Source: Cedecea neteri NBRC 105707 = ATCC 33855 (GTDB lineage: Bacteria > Pseudomonadota > Gammaproteobacteria > Enterobacterales > Enterobacteriaceae). From it: 64,000 bases of DNA. Location of the stretch: the NCBI RefSeq assembly GCF_001571265.1, contig NZ_BCTL01000007.1, forward strand, positions 124,001 through 188,000. Direction: 5' to 3'. The translations under genes and the position numbers were made by a program. Of this stretch, positions 7,935-17,727 are shown piece by piece (the first letter of the stretch is position 1; each line of letters starts with the position of its first letter). The notes beneath the pieces were generated by a model. It worked only from the letters and a program-made list of their open reading frames with translations, was not told the origin of the DNA and searched no databases.

Positions 7935-10340
7935 TTACTTCGCGTCGTCCGGCAGAGCGTACGCCACAATATAATCCCCCATCTTCGTGCCGAAGGATCC
8001 GTGGCCACCTGCGGAAATCACCACATACTGTTTGCCGTTAACTTCATACGTCATCGGCGTAGCCTGTCCACCTGCTGGCAGACGCGCTTCCCACAGCTGT
8101 TTCCCATCACGCATATCAAACGCGCGCAGGTAGTTATCTGCGGTTGCGCCAATGAACATCACGTTACCGGCGGTGGAGATTGGGCCACCCAGCATCGGCA
8201 TCCCCATGCGGAATTTCATTGGGATCCCGGTTGGGAACGGCATGCTGTCTTCCACGGTACCAATGCGTTTCTTCCACACGATCTCGTTGGTTTTCAGGTC
8301 AACGCCGGAGATGTAGCCCCAGGCTGGCTGTTTACACGGCAGGCCGAGCGGCGACAGGAACGGGTTCAGCGTGACGCCATAAGGCACGCCGTACTGCGGC
8401 TGAACGCCGGATTCAGTGCCTGAACCCTTGGCGTCTTTTGGCGGCTCCATTGGGTTGCCAGGGCCACGTGGAATCAGCTTAGACACGAACGGCAGCGCCA
8501 TCGGGTTGGTCATCGCGACCTGGTTATTCGGGTCAACGGAAATCCCGCCCCACTCGAACATACCCAGGTTACCCGGGAAGACCAGCGTTCCTTTCTCTGA
8601 AGGCGGGGTAAAGATGCCTTCATAGCGCATGCTGTGGAACATCACGCGGCACAGCAGCTGGTCAAACATGGTTGCGCCCCACATATCCGCGCCGCTCAGA
8701 TCTTTCTTCGGACGGAAGGTCAGCTCGGAGAACGGCTGAGTAGGGGAAACATGGTCACCTTTAGCGGCGCCCTGCGGGACCGGTTGTTCCGGCGCAGGAA
8801 CCACTAATTTACCGTCGCGGCGATCCAGCACAAAGATGTTGCCGGTTTTGGCCGGAGCGTAAACCACCGGAACTTTATTGCCGCTCTTGTCGGTAATATC
8901 CGCAAGGGTTGGCTGGGCAGGCATGTCCATATCCCACAGGTCGTGGTGTACGGTCTGATAGGACCAGGCCAGCTTACCGGTGGTGGCATTCAGCGCCACA
9001 ATGCTGCTGGCGTAGCGTTCCTGCTCAGGCGTGCGGTTGCCGCCCCAGATGTCCGGCGTAGTCACGCCCATCGGCAGATAAACCAGATCCAGTTTTGCAT
9101 CATAAGCCGCTGGAGCCCACGAGTTCGGGGAGTTCAGCGTGTAATGATGCCCGTCATCCGGGATAACGTTTGGATCTTTCGCGCCAGGGTCAAACGCCCA
9201 CAGCAGTTTACCGGTGTTAACGTCAAAACCACGGATTACGCCGGAAGGCTCACGGGTAGAGAAGTTGTCGGTCACCGCGCCGGCAATCACAATCACCTTG
9301 TCGGTCACGATCGGCGGTGAAGTCGGCTCATACATCCCCGGCGTGGTCACCGGCTGATTGGTTTGCAGGTTCAGGATGCCTTTGTTCGCAAAGCTCTCGC
9401 ACAGCTTGCCGGTGTCGGCATTAAGAGCAAACAGGCGACCGTCGTTCACCGGCAGAATAATGCGGCGAGGACAGTCGGCCACAACGTCCGCAGAGGCGTT
9501 ATCCGCTGTGGCTTCGTGGTAAGAAACGCCCCGGCAGGTCACGTGCTGGAACGAAGGATCGGTATTTAACTGAGGGTCAAACTTCCACTTCTCTTTCCCG
9601 GTAGACGCATCCAGCGCGAACAGTTGTTGGTGCGCGGTACACAGGTAAAGCATATCGCGGATTTTGATCGGGGTGACTTCGTTGGTGATTTCACCAGGGT
9701 CGGTAGCACGCTTCACGTCGCCGGTCTGGAAGCGCCAGGCTTCCTTCAACTGACCCACGTTTTGCGTGGTGATCTGCTTGAGCGGGGAGAAACGCTGCCC
9801 TTCCTGATTCCGGCCATAGGCAGGCCAGTCGGCATCAGGAATTGAAGACTCGGCGGCGGCGGTGGTGTTATCCAACTGCAGCGTACCGTTGATCTCCTGC
9901 GGGTCGTTAAAGCCCGCCCAGACCAGCACGACGGCGGTAATCAGCAGAGAAACCACCAGCGATGCAGCCGCACCGCTTGCCGGAATCACCAGGCGGCGAG
10001 ACACAAACGGCAGCAGGAGCCAGACGCCGAAGAACACCAGCACGTCGCAGCGTGGTGTCAGCGCCCAGAAGTCGAAGCCGACTTCCCAGACGCCCCAGGC
10101 CATAGTACATAGCAGCAGGGCTGCGTAGAGCCAAAGCGCAGAGGCTTTGCTTTTCCACAGCAGCCAGGCGACGCCGAGCATCACCAGGCCGGCGATCGGG
10201 TAATACCACGACCCGCCGATAGCCACTAACCATATCCCGCCAAAGAGTAAATAGAGCCCGCAAAGAACGGCAAAGAGGGCTGAGAGGGTCACAAATAGTT
10301 GCGATCCGGTTTTATTTGTATTCACAATTATCACACTCAT
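7935..10340 (-). CDS. gcd: Membrane-bound PQQ-dependent glucose dehydrogenase
   Basis: An inner-membrane quinoprotein of about 801 residues that oxidises glucose to gluconolactone in the periplasm and passes electrons to ubiquinone. About five hydrophobic helices fill residues 10-140; the rest is an eight-bladed PQQ propeller. The stretch TVHHDLWDMD holds the catalytic Asp, and YAPAKTGN the PQQ-contacting Lys. The start is uncertain: ATG 10340 is used here, while GTG 10325 would give exactly the E. coli length of 796; neither has a strong ribosome site. No pqq synthesis genes are in the window, so cofactor supply cannot be judged. A perfect CRP site lies just upstream. Confidence 0.95.
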   Translation of the reverse strand: MSVIIVNTNKTGSQLFVTLSALFAVLCGLYLLFGGIWLVAIGGSWYYPIAGLVMLGVAWLLWKSKASALWLYAALLLCTMAWGVWEVGFDFWALTPRCDVLVFFGVWLLLPFVSRRLVIPASGAAASLVVSLLITAVVLVWAGFNDPQEINGTLQLDNTTAAAESSIPDADWPAYGRNQEGQRFSPLKQITTQNVGQLKEAWRFQTGDVKRATDPGEITNEVTPIKIRDMLYLCTAHQQLFALDASTGKEKWKFDPQLNTDPSFQHVTCRGVSYHEATADNASADVVADCPRRIILPVNDGRLFALNADTGKLCESFANKGILNLQTNQPVTTPGMYEPTSPPIVTDKVIVIAGAVTDNFSTREPSGVIRGFDVNTGKLLWAFDPGAKDPNVIPDDGHHYTLNSPNSWAPAAYDAKLDLVYLPMGVTTPDIWGGNRTPEQERYASSIVALNATTGKLAWSYQTVHHDLWDMDMPAQPTLADITDKSGNKVPVVYAPAKTGNIFVLDRRDGKLVVPAPEQPVPQGAAKGDHVSPTQPFSELTFRPKKDLSGADMWGATMFDQLLCRVMFHSMRYEGIFTPPSEKGTLVFPGNLGMFEWGGISVDPNNQVAMTNPMALPFVSKLIPRGPGNPMEPPKDAKGSGTESGVQPQYGVPYGVTLNPFLSPLGLPCKQPAWGYISGVDLKTNEIVWKKRIGTVEDSMPFPTGIPMKFRMGMPMLGGPISTAGNVMFIGATADNYLRAFDMRDGKQLWEARLPAGGQATPMTYEVNGKQYVVISAGGHGSFGTKMGDYIVAYALPDDAK

Positions 10341-10377
10341 AAAGGTTTGATAGCATTTAATTATAGTTATTAACAAG

Positions 10378-10393
10378 TGTGATGGTTGTCACA
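10378..10393. promoter_or_regulatory. Perfect CRP-binding palindrome between gcd and hpt
   Basis: TGTGA, six bases, TCACA: both half-sites match the CRP consensus exactly, and the outer bases are A/T-rich. Its centre (10385.5) is ~45 bp before the gcd ATG and about 65 bp before the predicted hpt start. In E. coli, gcd expression responds to cAMP-CRP; the direction of control here is inferred. Confidence 0.85.
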
Positions 10394-10435
10394 TTTATGG
10401 CTTTTTTTTGAAGTGCGGATGTGAGGGCCATTTGC

Positions 10436-10444
10436 TGGTATACT
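10436..10444 (+). promoter_or_regulatory. Extended -10 promoter of hpt
   Basis: TG, one base, then TATACT (10439-10444) forms an extended -10 element. No good -35 exists, which is typical of extended -10 or activator-dependent promoters; CRP bound at 10378-10393 would lie near -65. Confidence 0.55.
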
Positions 10445-10521
10445 CCTCGCCTCAATATTTTGTGTTGGCTGTAGGTTCACCAGCATTAAATGATTTGTTT
10501 TTAAATCATATGGTTAGAGAT

Positions 10522-11058
10522 ATGAAACATACTGTTGAAGTGATGATCCCGGAAGCGGAGATCAAAGCCCGTGTTGCTGAACTGGGTCGTCAAATCACCG
10601 AACACTATCGCGACAGCGGCAGTGACATGGTGCTGGTAGGTCTGCTGCGCGGTTCATTTATGTTTATGGCGGATCTGTGCCGTGAAGTGCAGGTGTCCCA
10701 CGAAGTCGATTTTATGACCGCCTCCAGCTACGGCAGCGGCATGTCCACTACTCGTGACGTGAAGATCCTCAAAGATCTGGATGAAGACATTCGCGGGAAA
10801 GACGTGCTGATCGTGGAAGACATTATTGACTCCGGCAACACCCTGAGCAAAGTGCGTGAAATCCTGAGCCTGCGTGAGCCAAAATCTCTGGCCATTTGTA
10901 CGCTGCTGGACAAACCAACCCGCCGCGAAGTGAACGTTAACGTTGAATACGTTGGCTTCTCTATTCCGGACGAGTTCGTGGTGGGCTACGGCATCGACTA
11001 CGCCCAGCGCTATCGCCACCTGCCGTTCGTTGGCAAAGTGGTTATGCTCGACGAGTAA
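10522..11058 (+). CDS. hpt: Hypoxanthine phosphoribosyltransferase
   Basis: A 178-residue purine-salvage enzyme that converts hypoxanthine (and guanine less well) with PRPP to IMP/GMP. The PRPP-binding motif is visible as [13 protein letters not shown] near residue 100, with the flexible loop SSYGSGM before it. The open frame begins at 10408, but the MKHTVEV start gives the E. coli length; ATG 10510 (MVRDMKHT) is an alternative. The gene is monocistronic, with a bidirectional terminator after it. Confidence 0.96.
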   Translation: MKHTVEVMIPEAEIKARVAELGRQITEHYRDSGSDMVLVGLLRGSFMFMADLCREVQVSHEVDFMTASSYGSGMSTTRDVKILKDLDEDIRGKDVLIVEDIIDSGNTLSKVREILSLREPKSLAICTLLDKPTRREVNVNVEYVGFSIPDEFVVGYGIDYAQRYRHLPFVGKVVMLDE

Positions 11059-11074
11059 AAGTCGCTAGCTAACA

Positions 11075-11100
11075 AAAAAGGGCCTTAAAAGGCCCTTTTT
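11075..11100. terminator. Bidirectional terminator between hpt and can
   Basis: A-run, GGGCC, short A/T loop, GGCCC, T-run (11075-11100): a classic two-way Rho-independent terminator between convergent genes. Confidence 0.9.
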
Positions 11101-11120
11101 GCTATCCACTTTTGCTGGGA

Positions 11121-11801
11121 TTACTGCGAAGCTGCGCGATTCCGGTGGCTATGGTGGGTATTTTTCAGGTTGGAAATCCCGCTGCGGTAACCTTGCTCGA
11201 GTGACTCGCGGCTGGTGGCCGTTACTTCAAGGTCGCGCAGGCGCCCGTCGTGAATACCGTAGACCCAGCCGTGAACCGTGACTTTCTGGCCGCGCTTCCA
11301 GGCAGACTGCATGATGGTGGAATGGCCGATGTTGTACACCTGCTCCATGACGTTCAGCTCACAGAGCGTATCCATCCGCTGTTCCGGTGCCAGTTCCCCT
11401 AAGAGCGAACTATGCTTGAACCACAGGTCGCGAATGTGCAGCAGCCAGTTGTTAATTAAGCCCAGCTCCGGGTTCTCTACCGCAGCCTGCACGCCGCCGC
11501 AGCCGTAGTGGCCGCAAATAATAATGTGCTCAACTTCAAGCACGTCTACGGCGTACTGCACCACGGAAAGGCAGTTCAGGTCGGTATGAACAACCAGGTT
11601 TGCCACGTTGCGGTGAACGAAGAGTTCGCCTGGTTCCAGGCCGGTAAGGCGTTCAGCGGGAACACGGCTGTCGGAGCAGCCAATCCAGAGAAAGCGGGGT
11701 TTTTGTGCCTGGGCAAGTCTTTCGAAGAAACCCGGGTCTTCCTCAACCAGCATTTTTGACCAAAGTTCATTATTGCTGATAAGGGAATCAATGTCTTTCA
11801 T
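11121..11801 (-). CDS. can: Beta-class carbonic anhydrase
   Basis: A 226-residue cytoplasmic zinc enzyme interconverting CO2 and bicarbonate, essential for E. coli growth in air. Zinc ligands are visible as Cys42 and Asp44 (GCSDSR) and His98/Cys101 (GHYGCGG), all at E. coli positions. The protein ends in a tail rich in H, R and N, about six residues longer than in E. coli K-12, with no obvious function. The start at ATG 11801 (MKDIDSLIS) matches the family. It has its own promoter on the minus strand and is divergent from yadG. Confidence 0.97.
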   Translation of the reverse strand: MKDIDSLISNNELWSKMLVEEDPGFFERLAQAQKPRFLWIGCSDSRVPAERLTGLEPGELFVHRNVANLVVHTDLNCLSVVQYAVDVLEVEHIIICGHYGCGGVQAAVENPELGLINNWLLHIRDLWFKHSSLLGELAPEQRMDTLCELNVMEQVYNIGHSTIMQSAWKRGQKVTVHGWVYGIHDGRLRDLEVTATSRESLEQGYRSGISNLKNTHHSHRNRAASQ

Positions 11802-11840
11802 GTGAGGTTAACGCCTGTCACCCGAGAAGTGCGATGGGGT

Positions 11841-11868
11841 AATATAGGGTAACTCAACGAATTTTCAA
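11841..11868 (-). promoter_or_regulatory. can promoter
   Basis: Read on the minus strand, TTGAAA (11868-11863) and TATATT (11846-11841) are 16 bp apart, each 5/6 to consensus, about 40 bp before the can ATG. Confidence 0.6.
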
Positions 11869-11898
11869 ACAAGTACCGAATAAGGTAAGCGAATACCC

Positions 11899-12825
11899 AT
11901 GACAATTGCATTGGAACTGGAACAGTTAACGAAAACCTATCCTGGTGGCGTTCAGGCGCTGCGTGGCATAGATCTTCGTGTTGAGGCGGGCGATTTCTAT
12001 GCGCTGCTCGGCCCTAACGGTGCGGGCAAATCCACCACCATCGGTATCATCAGCTCGCTGGTGAATAAAACCTCGGGCCGCGTGCGGGTGTTTGGCTACG
12101 ACCTGCAAAAAGATGTGGTCAACGCCAAACGCCAGCTTGGCCTGGTTCCCCAGGAATTCAACTTCAACCCGTTTGAGACAGTGCAGCAGATAGTCGTGCA
12201 CCAGGCGGGTTACTACGGCGTTGAGCGCAGCGAAGCGATAGCACGCAGCGAAAAGTACTTAAAACAGCTCGATCTGTGGGAAAAACGCAACGAACGTGCG
12301 CGTATGTTATCCGGGGGGATGAAGCGCCGCCTGATGATTGCCCGCGCGCTGATGCACGAGCCAAAGCTGCTGATTCTGGACGAACCTACCGCAGGCGTAG
12401 ACATTGAACTGCGCCGTTCTATGTGGGGCTTCCTGAAAGATCTCAACGACAAAGGCACCACCATTATTCTGACTACCCACTATCTGGAAGAAGCCGAAAT
12501 GCTGTGCCGCAACATCGGCATTATTCAGCGCGGTGAGCTGGTGGAAAACACCTCGATGAAGTCACTGCTTTCCAAACTGAAATCAGAAACCTTTATCCTG
12601 GATTTGGCCCCTAAAAGCCCATTGCCTAAGCTGGACGGCTACCAGTATCGACTGGTGGATACGTCCACGCTAGAGGTCGAAGTTCTGCGTGAACAGGGGA
12701 TTAACAGCGTGTTCAGCCAGCTAAGTGCACAGGGGATTCAGGTGCAGAGTATGCGTAACAAAGCTAACCGTCTCGAAGAGCTGTTCGTGACGCTGGTAAA
12801 CGGTAAACAAGGGGATCGGTTATGA
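11899..12825 (+). CDS. yadG: ABC transporter ATP-binding protein YadG
   Basis: A 308-residue ABC ATPase of the exporter type related to drug-efflux pumps. Walker A is GPNGAGKST near residue 39, the signature is LSGGMKRR, Walker B is LLILDEPTAGVD, and the switch His follows in TTHYLEEA. Its stop overlaps the start of yadH by 4 bp (ATGA), so the two subunits are translationally coupled. The substrate is unknown. A family relationship to drug or polysaccharide exporters does not settle it. Confidence 0.95.
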   Translation: MTIALELEQLTKTYPGGVQALRGIDLRVEAGDFYALLGPNGAGKSTTIGIISSLVNKTSGRVRVFGYDLQKDVVNAKRQLGLVPQEFNFNPFETVQQIVVHQAGYYGVERSEAIARSEKYLKQLDLWEKRNERARMLSGGMKRRLMIARALMHEPKLLILDEPTAGVDIELRRSMWGFLKDLNDKGTTIILTTHYLEEAEMLCRNIGIIQRGELVENTSMKSLLSKLKSETFILDLAPKSPLPKLDGYQYRLVDTSTLEVEVLREQGINSVFSQLSAQGIQVQSMRNKANRLEELFVTLVNGKQGDRL

Positions 12826-13592
12826 TGCAGCTGTACTGGGTGGCGCTGAAAAGCATCTGGACCAAAGAGGTTCACCGCTTCGCCCGTATCTGGATCCAGA
12901 CGCTGGTTCCGCCGGTCATCACCATGACCCTGTACTTTATTATCTTCGGCAACCTGATTGGTTCGCGTATCGGCGAAATGCATGGCTTCACCTACATGCA
13001 GTTTATCGTGCCGGGTCTGATCATGATGGCGGTGATCACCAACGCCTATGCCAACGTCGCTTCCTCGTTCTTCAGCGCGAAGTTTCAGCGCAATATCGAA
13101 GAGCTGCTGGTGGCGCCAGTACCCACGCACGTGATCATTGCGGGCTATGTGGGCGGTGGCGTAGCGCGTGGCCTGTGTGTGGGTATTCTGGTCACGGCGG
13201 TGTCACTGTTCTTCGTCCCGTTCCAGGTGCATTCCTGGCTGTTCGTGGCGTTGACGCTGGTGCTGACGGCTATCCTGTTCTCGCTGGCCGGTCTGTTGAA
13301 CGCTGTCTTTGCCAAAACGTTCGATGATATCAGCCTGATCCCGACCTTCGTGCTGACGCCGCTGACCTATCTGGGCGGGGTGTTTTACTCCCTGACTCTG
13401 CTGCCACCATTCTGGCAGGCGCTCTCGCACCTGAACCCTATCGTCTACATGATTAGCGGCTTCCGTTTTGGTTTCCTCGGCATTACCGATGTGCCATTGG
13501 TGACTACCGTCGGCGTACTGGCAATCTTTATCGTCGTGTTTTACCTGTTGTGCTGGTATCTCATCCAGCGCGGTCGCGGACTGCGCACCTGA
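12822..13592 (+). CDS. yadH: ABC-2 type permease YadH
   Basis: A 256-residue inner-membrane permease with about six transmembrane segments, partner of YadG. It shows the ABC-2 pattern: cytoplasmic N-terminus, hydrophobic block from residue ~27, and the conserved FVLTPLTYLGGVFY region near residue 180. It begins inside the last codons of yadG and is followed by a terminator, so yadGH form a two-gene operon. Substrate unknown. Confidence 0.95.
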   Translation: MMQLYWVALKSIWTKEVHRFARIWIQTLVPPVITMTLYFIIFGNLIGSRIGEMHGFTYMQFIVPGLIMMAVITNAYANVASSFFSAKFQRNIEELLVAPVPTHVIIAGYVGGGVARGLCVGILVTAVSLFFVPFQVHSWLFVALTLVLTAILFSLAGLLNAVFAKTFDDISLIPTFVLTPLTYLGGVFYSLTLLPPFWQALSHLNPIVYMISGFRFGFLGITDVPLVTTVGVLAIFIVVFYLLCWYLIQRGRGLRT

Positions 13593-13604
13593 TTTTCTCT
13601 TCTT

Positions 13605-13629
13605 AATCCCCCTCTTTAGGGGGATTTTT
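13605..13629 (+). terminator. Terminator after yadH
   Basis: AATCCCCC (13605-13612) pairs with GGGGGATT (13619-13626) around TCTTTA, followed by Ts. Confidence 0.88.
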
Positions 13630-13707
13630 CTTACGCCAAATTGATACGCATCAGGCTACTTATTCAGCATTCTGGCACACTGTCGCTCCATAAACAGGAG
13701 AGACTTT

Positions 13708-14139
13708 ATGCTTGGCTGGGTCATTGCCGGACACGACGACTACGCACAAAAGATGCTGGATGCCCTCGAACAGCGTTTTGGTCCACAACCGCAGTGCAGT
13801 GCGGTTAATTTCTGGAAAGGATTAAGCACCAATATGCTAAGCCGGATGATGTGCGATGCGCTCCACCACTGTGACTCGGGCGACGGCGTCATTTTTCTGA
13901 CCGATATAACCGGCGAGGCGCCGTATCGGACCGCAGCGCTGATGAACCATAAGCATGAGCACTGCGAAGTCATCTCCGGCGTGACGCTTCCGCTGCTTTT
14001 AGTGATGCGGGAGCTGCGGGAAAATATCTCCAGCGAAGCCTTTCGGCAGCTAATTGTGGAGCAGGGCGGGGATACGGTGACCAGCCTATGGCATCAGCAG
14101 CAAAAGAATCCGCCGTTTGTATTGCTACACAAATATTAA
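13708..14139 (+). CDS. yadI: PTS EIIA-man family protein YadI
   Basis: A 143-residue protein of the mannose-type PTS EIIA domain. The predicted phosphoacceptor is His9 (VIAGHDDYA), and the FLTDITGEAP segment matches the active-site loop of this fold. No EIIB, EIIC or EIID genes are adjacent, so the sugar is unknown and a regulatory role is possible. ATG 13708 has AGGAG about 9 bp upstream. The C-terminus (LLHKY) is a few residues shorter than in E. coli. Confidence 0.92.
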   Translation: MLGWVIAGHDDYAQKMLDALEQRFGPQPQCSAVNFWKGLSTNMLSRMMCDALHHCDSGDGVIFLTDITGEAPYRTAALMNHKHEHCEVISGVTLPLLLVMRELRENISSEAFRQLIVEQGGDTVTSLWHQQQKNPPFVLLHKY

Positions 14140-14230
14140 GGGTATCTGTTTATTCGGGTTGGTATTCACCCGTCTTTTGCTAAAATAATGACTTCCTTCC
14201 GTCTTTCCGACAAAAACTGATTAATTTGCC

Positions 14231-15481
14231 ATGTTAACTCGCCTTGTTTATTGCGTAATGCTGGTCATCAGCATCGGGCCTGCCCAGGCTAGCCTGCTCA
14301 GTAGTCACGACACGCCAGCTCAGTATATGCAAACCACCGAAGATGCCGATATCTGGGCGCAGGTCGGTGATGAGGTAATCTCCGTCGGTCGTATCGGTCA
14401 GGGCCAGATTCTGGCAGTGGTGCCGACGCCCGCAGATTACTATGAGTTTAATTTTGGCTTTGGCACCGGGTTTATCGATAAGGCGCACCTTGGCCCGGTA
14501 AAAGGCAAGCAGCGAGTGGAAGACCGACTGGGCGATCTCAACAATCCGTTGAGTAACCAAAATTTGATCACCTTCCGCGACGTGGCTATCTATAGCGAGC
14601 CGGCAACCTCGTCGGCGGTGTTTGGCACGCTGGCAGATAACCTGCGTTACCCGATCATCGGCAAGCTGAAGGATCGCCTGAACCAAACTTGGTACCAAAT
14701 CCGCATCGGCAACCGGCTGGGCTACATCAGCAGCCTGGACGCGCAGCAGGATAACGGCATTCCGGTTCTGACCTATCACCACATTCTGCGCGATGAAGAA
14801 AATACGCGTTTCCGCCATACGTCGACGACAACCTCGGTGGTCGCGTTCAGCAACCAGATGACCTGGCTGCGTGATATGGGTTACACCACGCTGACGATGT
14901 ACCAGCTGGAAGGCTACGTGCGTAACCGTATGAACCTCCCGGCTCGCTCGGTGGTGATTACCTTTGATGACGGGCTGAAATCAGTCTATCGCTACGCATT
15001 CCCGATTCTTAAACAGTACGGTTTTAAAGCGACGGCATACATCATCTCGTCACGTATTAAACGCCATCCACAGCCGTGGAATCCAAAGTCTCTACAGTTT
15101 ATGAGTATTTCTGAGCTGGAGGCGATTCAGAGCGTGTTTGATATTCAGTCACACACGCATTTCCTGCATCGCGTTGATAACTATCGTCGCCCGATTCTTC
15201 TGAGCCGTAGCTACCACAATATCCTGTTTGATTTTGAGCACTCGCGCCGCGCGCTGTCGCAGTTCAATCCGCACGTGCTTTACCTGTCCTATCCGTTTGG
15301 CGGTTATAACGATATCGCGGTGAAAGCGGCGAATGACGCAGGTTTCCATATGGCGGTCACGACGGTACGTGGCAAGGTGAAACCAGGCGACAACCCGTTC
15401 TTATTGAAACGGCTTTACATTATGAGAACAGATTCGCTGGAGACGATGTCGAGGACGATTACCAATCAGCCTGAGTCGTGA
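14231..15481 (+). CDS. yadE: Exported polysaccharide deacetylase family protein YadE
   Basis: A 416-residue envelope protein. A signal peptide spans residues 1-20 (cleavage near AQA-S). An SH3-like region covers about residues 40-170, and a NodB deacetylase domain follows: metal Asp motif TFDDG at about 244-248, H-T-H-F-L-H at about 308-313, and YPFGGYN near 354. The three motifs suggest an active metal-dependent deacetylase of a cell-surface or peptidoglycan polysaccharide, but the substrate is not known. It is monocistronic, with a palindromic repeat just past the stop. Confidence 0.92.
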   Translation: MLTRLVYCVMLVISIGPAQASLLSSHDTPAQYMQTTEDADIWAQVGDEVISVGRIGQGQILAVVPTPADYYEFNFGFGTGFIDKAHLGPVKGKQRVEDRLGDLNNPLSNQNLITFRDVAIYSEPATSSAVFGTLADNLRYPIIGKLKDRLNQTWYQIRIGNRLGYISSLDAQQDNGIPVLTYHHILRDEENTRFRHTSTTTSVVAFSNQMTWLRDMGYTTLTMYQLEGYVRNRMNLPARSVVITFDDGLKSVYRYAFPILKQYGFKATAYIISSRIKRHPQPWNPKSLQFMSISELEAIQSVFDIQSHTHFLHRVDNYRRPILLSRSYHNILFDFEHSRRALSQFNPHVLYLSYPFGGYNDIAVKAANDAGFHMAVTTVRGKVKPGDNPFLLKRLYIMRTDSLETMSRTITNQPES

Positions 15482-15511
15482 GTATGTGAGCTAAAGTGGG
15501 GGTGTTCGATA

Positions 15512-15540
15512 CCCTCTCCTACGTGAGGAGAGGGCGAGGG
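15512..15540. repeat. Small palindromic intergenic repeat, copy B
   Basis: CCCTCTCCT (15512-15520) pairs perfectly with AGGAGAGGG (15526-15534), followed by CGAGGG. It lies between the convergent yadE and panD stops and may act as their shared terminator. Confidence 0.68.
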
Positions 15541-15547
15541 GCGGTGG

Positions 15548-15928
15548 TTATGCGACCTGAACCGGCACGGCTTTCGCGAGACGCTTCATCTCATTCTCAC
15601 CGTCAAAGTAGGCCACTTTAGGCTGCCAGCTGCGGGCCTGCTCATCCGGCATGGTGACGTAGCTGGCGATAATCAGAATGTCGCCGACGTCTGCACAGTG
15701 TGCCGCCGCGCCGTTAACGGAAATGATTTTAGAGCCGCGTTCACCGGCGATAGCGTAGGTAGAGAAACGCTTCCCGTTGGTGACGTTGTAGATGTCGATG
15801 GCTTCATATTCCAGAATGCCTGCCGCCTCAAGGAAGTCCTGATCGATGGCGCAGGAGCCTTCGTAATGCAAGTCCGCCTGAGTCACTTTGACGCGGTGTA
15901 ACTTGCCTTGCAGCATGGTGCGAATCAT
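15548..15928 (-). CDS. panD: Aspartate 1-decarboxylase proenzyme
   Basis: A 126-residue proenzyme that makes beta-alanine for pantothenate and CoA. It cleaves itself between Gly24 and Ser25 (HYEGSCAID is present at the right place) to create the pyruvoyl cofactor on the alpha chain. Length equals E. coli. panC lies 92 bp upstream on the same strand; the rpnC (yadD) transposase-like gene that separates them in E. coli is absent. Confidence 0.97.
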   Translation of the reverse strand: MIRTMLQGKLHRVKVTQADLHYEGSCAIDQDFLEAAGILEYEAIDIYNVTNGKRFSTYAIAGERGSKIISVNGAAAHCADVGDILIIASYVTMPDEQARSWQPKVAYFDGENEMKRLAKAVPVQVA

Positions 15929-16020
15929 AAACTTGAACCTTTGTTACTGGGCTTAAAAAGCGCGAATACCACCCGCGCCGTGAATATTTGAGGCAGTATT
16001 GCCCTTTTTATTTGGGCTGT

Positions 16021-16875
16021 CTACTGCGCCAGATCGACGGTGATATTATCAATCAGTCGAGCCTGGCCAAGCCAGGCGGCCATCAGGATCACCGCTCGTT
16101 TGCTTTCCGTTGACAGCTCCAACAAAGTGTCCGCATCGCGTATTTGCAGGTCATCGGAACGGAAACCTTTTTCGTTCAGTTCGGTTGCCGCGAGGATCAG
16201 CATCTCTTCGGTATCACGATCGCCGCCGCGCAGTTTGTCCGCCAGGCTATTCATCACCTTGCTCAATCCTGGGGCGATTTTACGCTGGTCGGCGGTCAGG
16301 TAACCATTACGAGAGCTGAGCGCCAGGCCGTCTTTAGCGCGTACGGTAGGCACGCCAATAATCTCAATATCGTAACCCATATCGGCGACCATTTTGCGGA
16401 TCAGCGCCAGCTGCTGATAATCCTTCTGGCCAAAGCAGGCAACGTCAGGCTGAACCAGATTGAACAGCTTGCTGACGATGGTGGACACGCCACGGAAATG
16501 CCCTGGACGGCTGGCGCCCTCCAGCATGGTGGAGATGCCTGGCACATCCACAAAAGTTTGCGTGTCGAGGCCCTGAGGGTAAACGTCAACCGGCGCCGGG
16601 GCGAAGACCATATCCACCTTGCGGCGGTTCAGTTTTTCGCAATCTTCCTGCAGGGTGCGCGGGTAGCGGGCCAAATCATCCGGCCTGTCAAACTGCATCG
16701 GATTGACGAAAATACTGACCACGACCACATCAGCAACGGCTTTGGCTTCTTCAACCAGCGTCATGTGCCCATCGTGCAGGTTGCCCATGGTAGGCACCAG
16801 AGCGATGCGCTTGCCCTCCTGGCGCCAGCGGCGAATCTGCTGACGCAGCAGCGGTAACGTTTCGATAATCAGCAC
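16021..16875 (-). CDS. panC: Pantothenate synthetase (pantoate--beta-alanine ligase)
   Basis: A 284-residue ATP-dependent ligase joining pantoate and beta-alanine. The HIGH-like motif appears as TMGNLHDGH near residue 30 and the KMSKS-like region as [10 protein letters not shown] near 185. The open frame extends to 16938, but GTG 16875 (VLIIETL) has TCTCCT (16882-16887; AGGAGA on the coding strand) at good spacing and matches the family start, so a GTG start is chosen. It lies 13 bp after panB, in one operon. Confidence 0.96.
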   Translation of the reverse strand: MLIIETLPLLRQQIRRWRQEGKRIALVPTMGNLHDGHMTLVEEAKAVADVVVVSIFVNPMQFDRPDDLARYPRTLQEDCEKLNRRKVDMVFAPAPVDVYPQGLDTQTFVDVPGISTMLEGASRPGHFRGVSTIVSKLFNLVQPDVACFGQKDYQQLALIRKMVADMGYDIEIIGVPTVRAKDGLALSSRNGYLTADQRKIAPGLSKVMNSLADKLRGGDRDTEEMLILAATELNEKGFRSDDLQIRDADTLLELSTESKRAVILMAAWLGQARLIDNITVDLAQ

Positions 16876-16888
16876 AACCTTTCTCCTG

Positions 16889-17683
16889 TCAGTAAAAACT
16901 GTGTTCGTTGCCCGGATAACTGCCGGATTCGACTTCACTCATGTACTGGCGCACCGCGGCGCGAATATCGCCGGTCTCAGCAAGGAAATTCTTCGCAAAC
17001 TTAGGAATATGGCCGCCGGTTATCCCGAAGGCATCATGCATGACCAGAATCTGCCCGTCCGTGACGTTGCCCGCGCCGATGCCAATCACCGGGATAGAAA
17101 GCGCTTCGGTTACGCGCTTAGCCAACTCGACGGGAACGCATTCCAGCACCAGCAGTTGCGCGCCAGCAGCTTCGAGCGCCAGGGCGTCGTCCAGCAGCGT
17201 TTGCGCGGCCTGTTCGTCACGGCCCTGAACTTTATAACCGCCAAAAATATTGACCGACTGCGGTGTTAATCCCAAATGGCCACAAACAGGAACGGCGCGC
17301 TCAGTCAGCATTTTCACCGTTTCAGCCAGCCAGCGTCCGCCTTCGATTTTCACCATGTTAGCGCCGGCACGCATCACCTCAGCGGAGTTGGCAAACGCCT
17401 GCTCCGGCGTGGCGTAGGCCATAAACGGCAGGTCGGCCAGCAGCAGGCAGTTTGGTGCGCCGCGGCGAACCGCGCGGGTGTGATACGCAATGTCTTCCAC
17501 CGTGACCGGCAGCGTAGAGTCGTGGCCCTGAACCGTCATGCCCAGCGAATCGCCAACCAGCAAAACGCCGACGCCTTCGTCAGCAAACAGCTTAGCGAAG
17601 CTAAAATCATAGGCGGTTAGGGTGGCGAATTTCTTGTTGTCCTGCTTGAGCTTACGCAGGGTGGAGGTGGTAGTGGGTTTCAT
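16889..17683 (-). CDS. panB: 3-methyl-2-oxobutanoate hydroxymethyltransferase
   Basis: A 264-residue enzyme, the first committed step to pantoate: it transfers a hydroxymethyl group from methylene-THF to 2-oxoisovalerate. The metal-binding motif LLVGDSLGM, the GHLGLTPQ loop and the catalytic Glu in VLECVP are present. Three ATGs run in tandem (17689, 17686, 17683). The third gives the E. coli length and sits 6 nt after GGGG. It is followed closely by panC and preceded by folK, without the fimbrial genes found here in E. coli. Confidence 0.96.
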   Translation of the reverse strand: MKPTTTSTLRKLKQDNKKFATLTAYDFSFAKLFADEGVGVLLVGDSLGMTVQGHDSTLPVTVEDIAYHTRAVRRGAPNCLLLADLPFMAYATPEQAFANSAEVMRAGANMVKIEGGRWLAETVKMLTERAVPVCGHLGLTPQSVNIFGGYKVQGRDEQAAQTLLDDALALEAAGAQLLVLECVPVELAKRVTEALSIPVIGIGAGNVTDGQILVMHDAFGITGGHIPKFAKNFLAETGDIRAAVRQYMSEVESGSYPGNEHSFY

Positions 17684-17727
17684 CATCATCCCCGGAGAAA
17701 GGTTTGAACAGGATACGGGCGCGCTGT

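Noticed and set aside
9907-10263. 118-codon frame within the gcd membrane region
   Set aside because: Out-of-frame reading of gcd on the same strand; no independent signals.
10322-10340. Second CRP site overlapping the gcd start
   Set aside because: The two TGTGA-like pentamers are in the same orientation, not inverted, so it is not a CRP palindrome.
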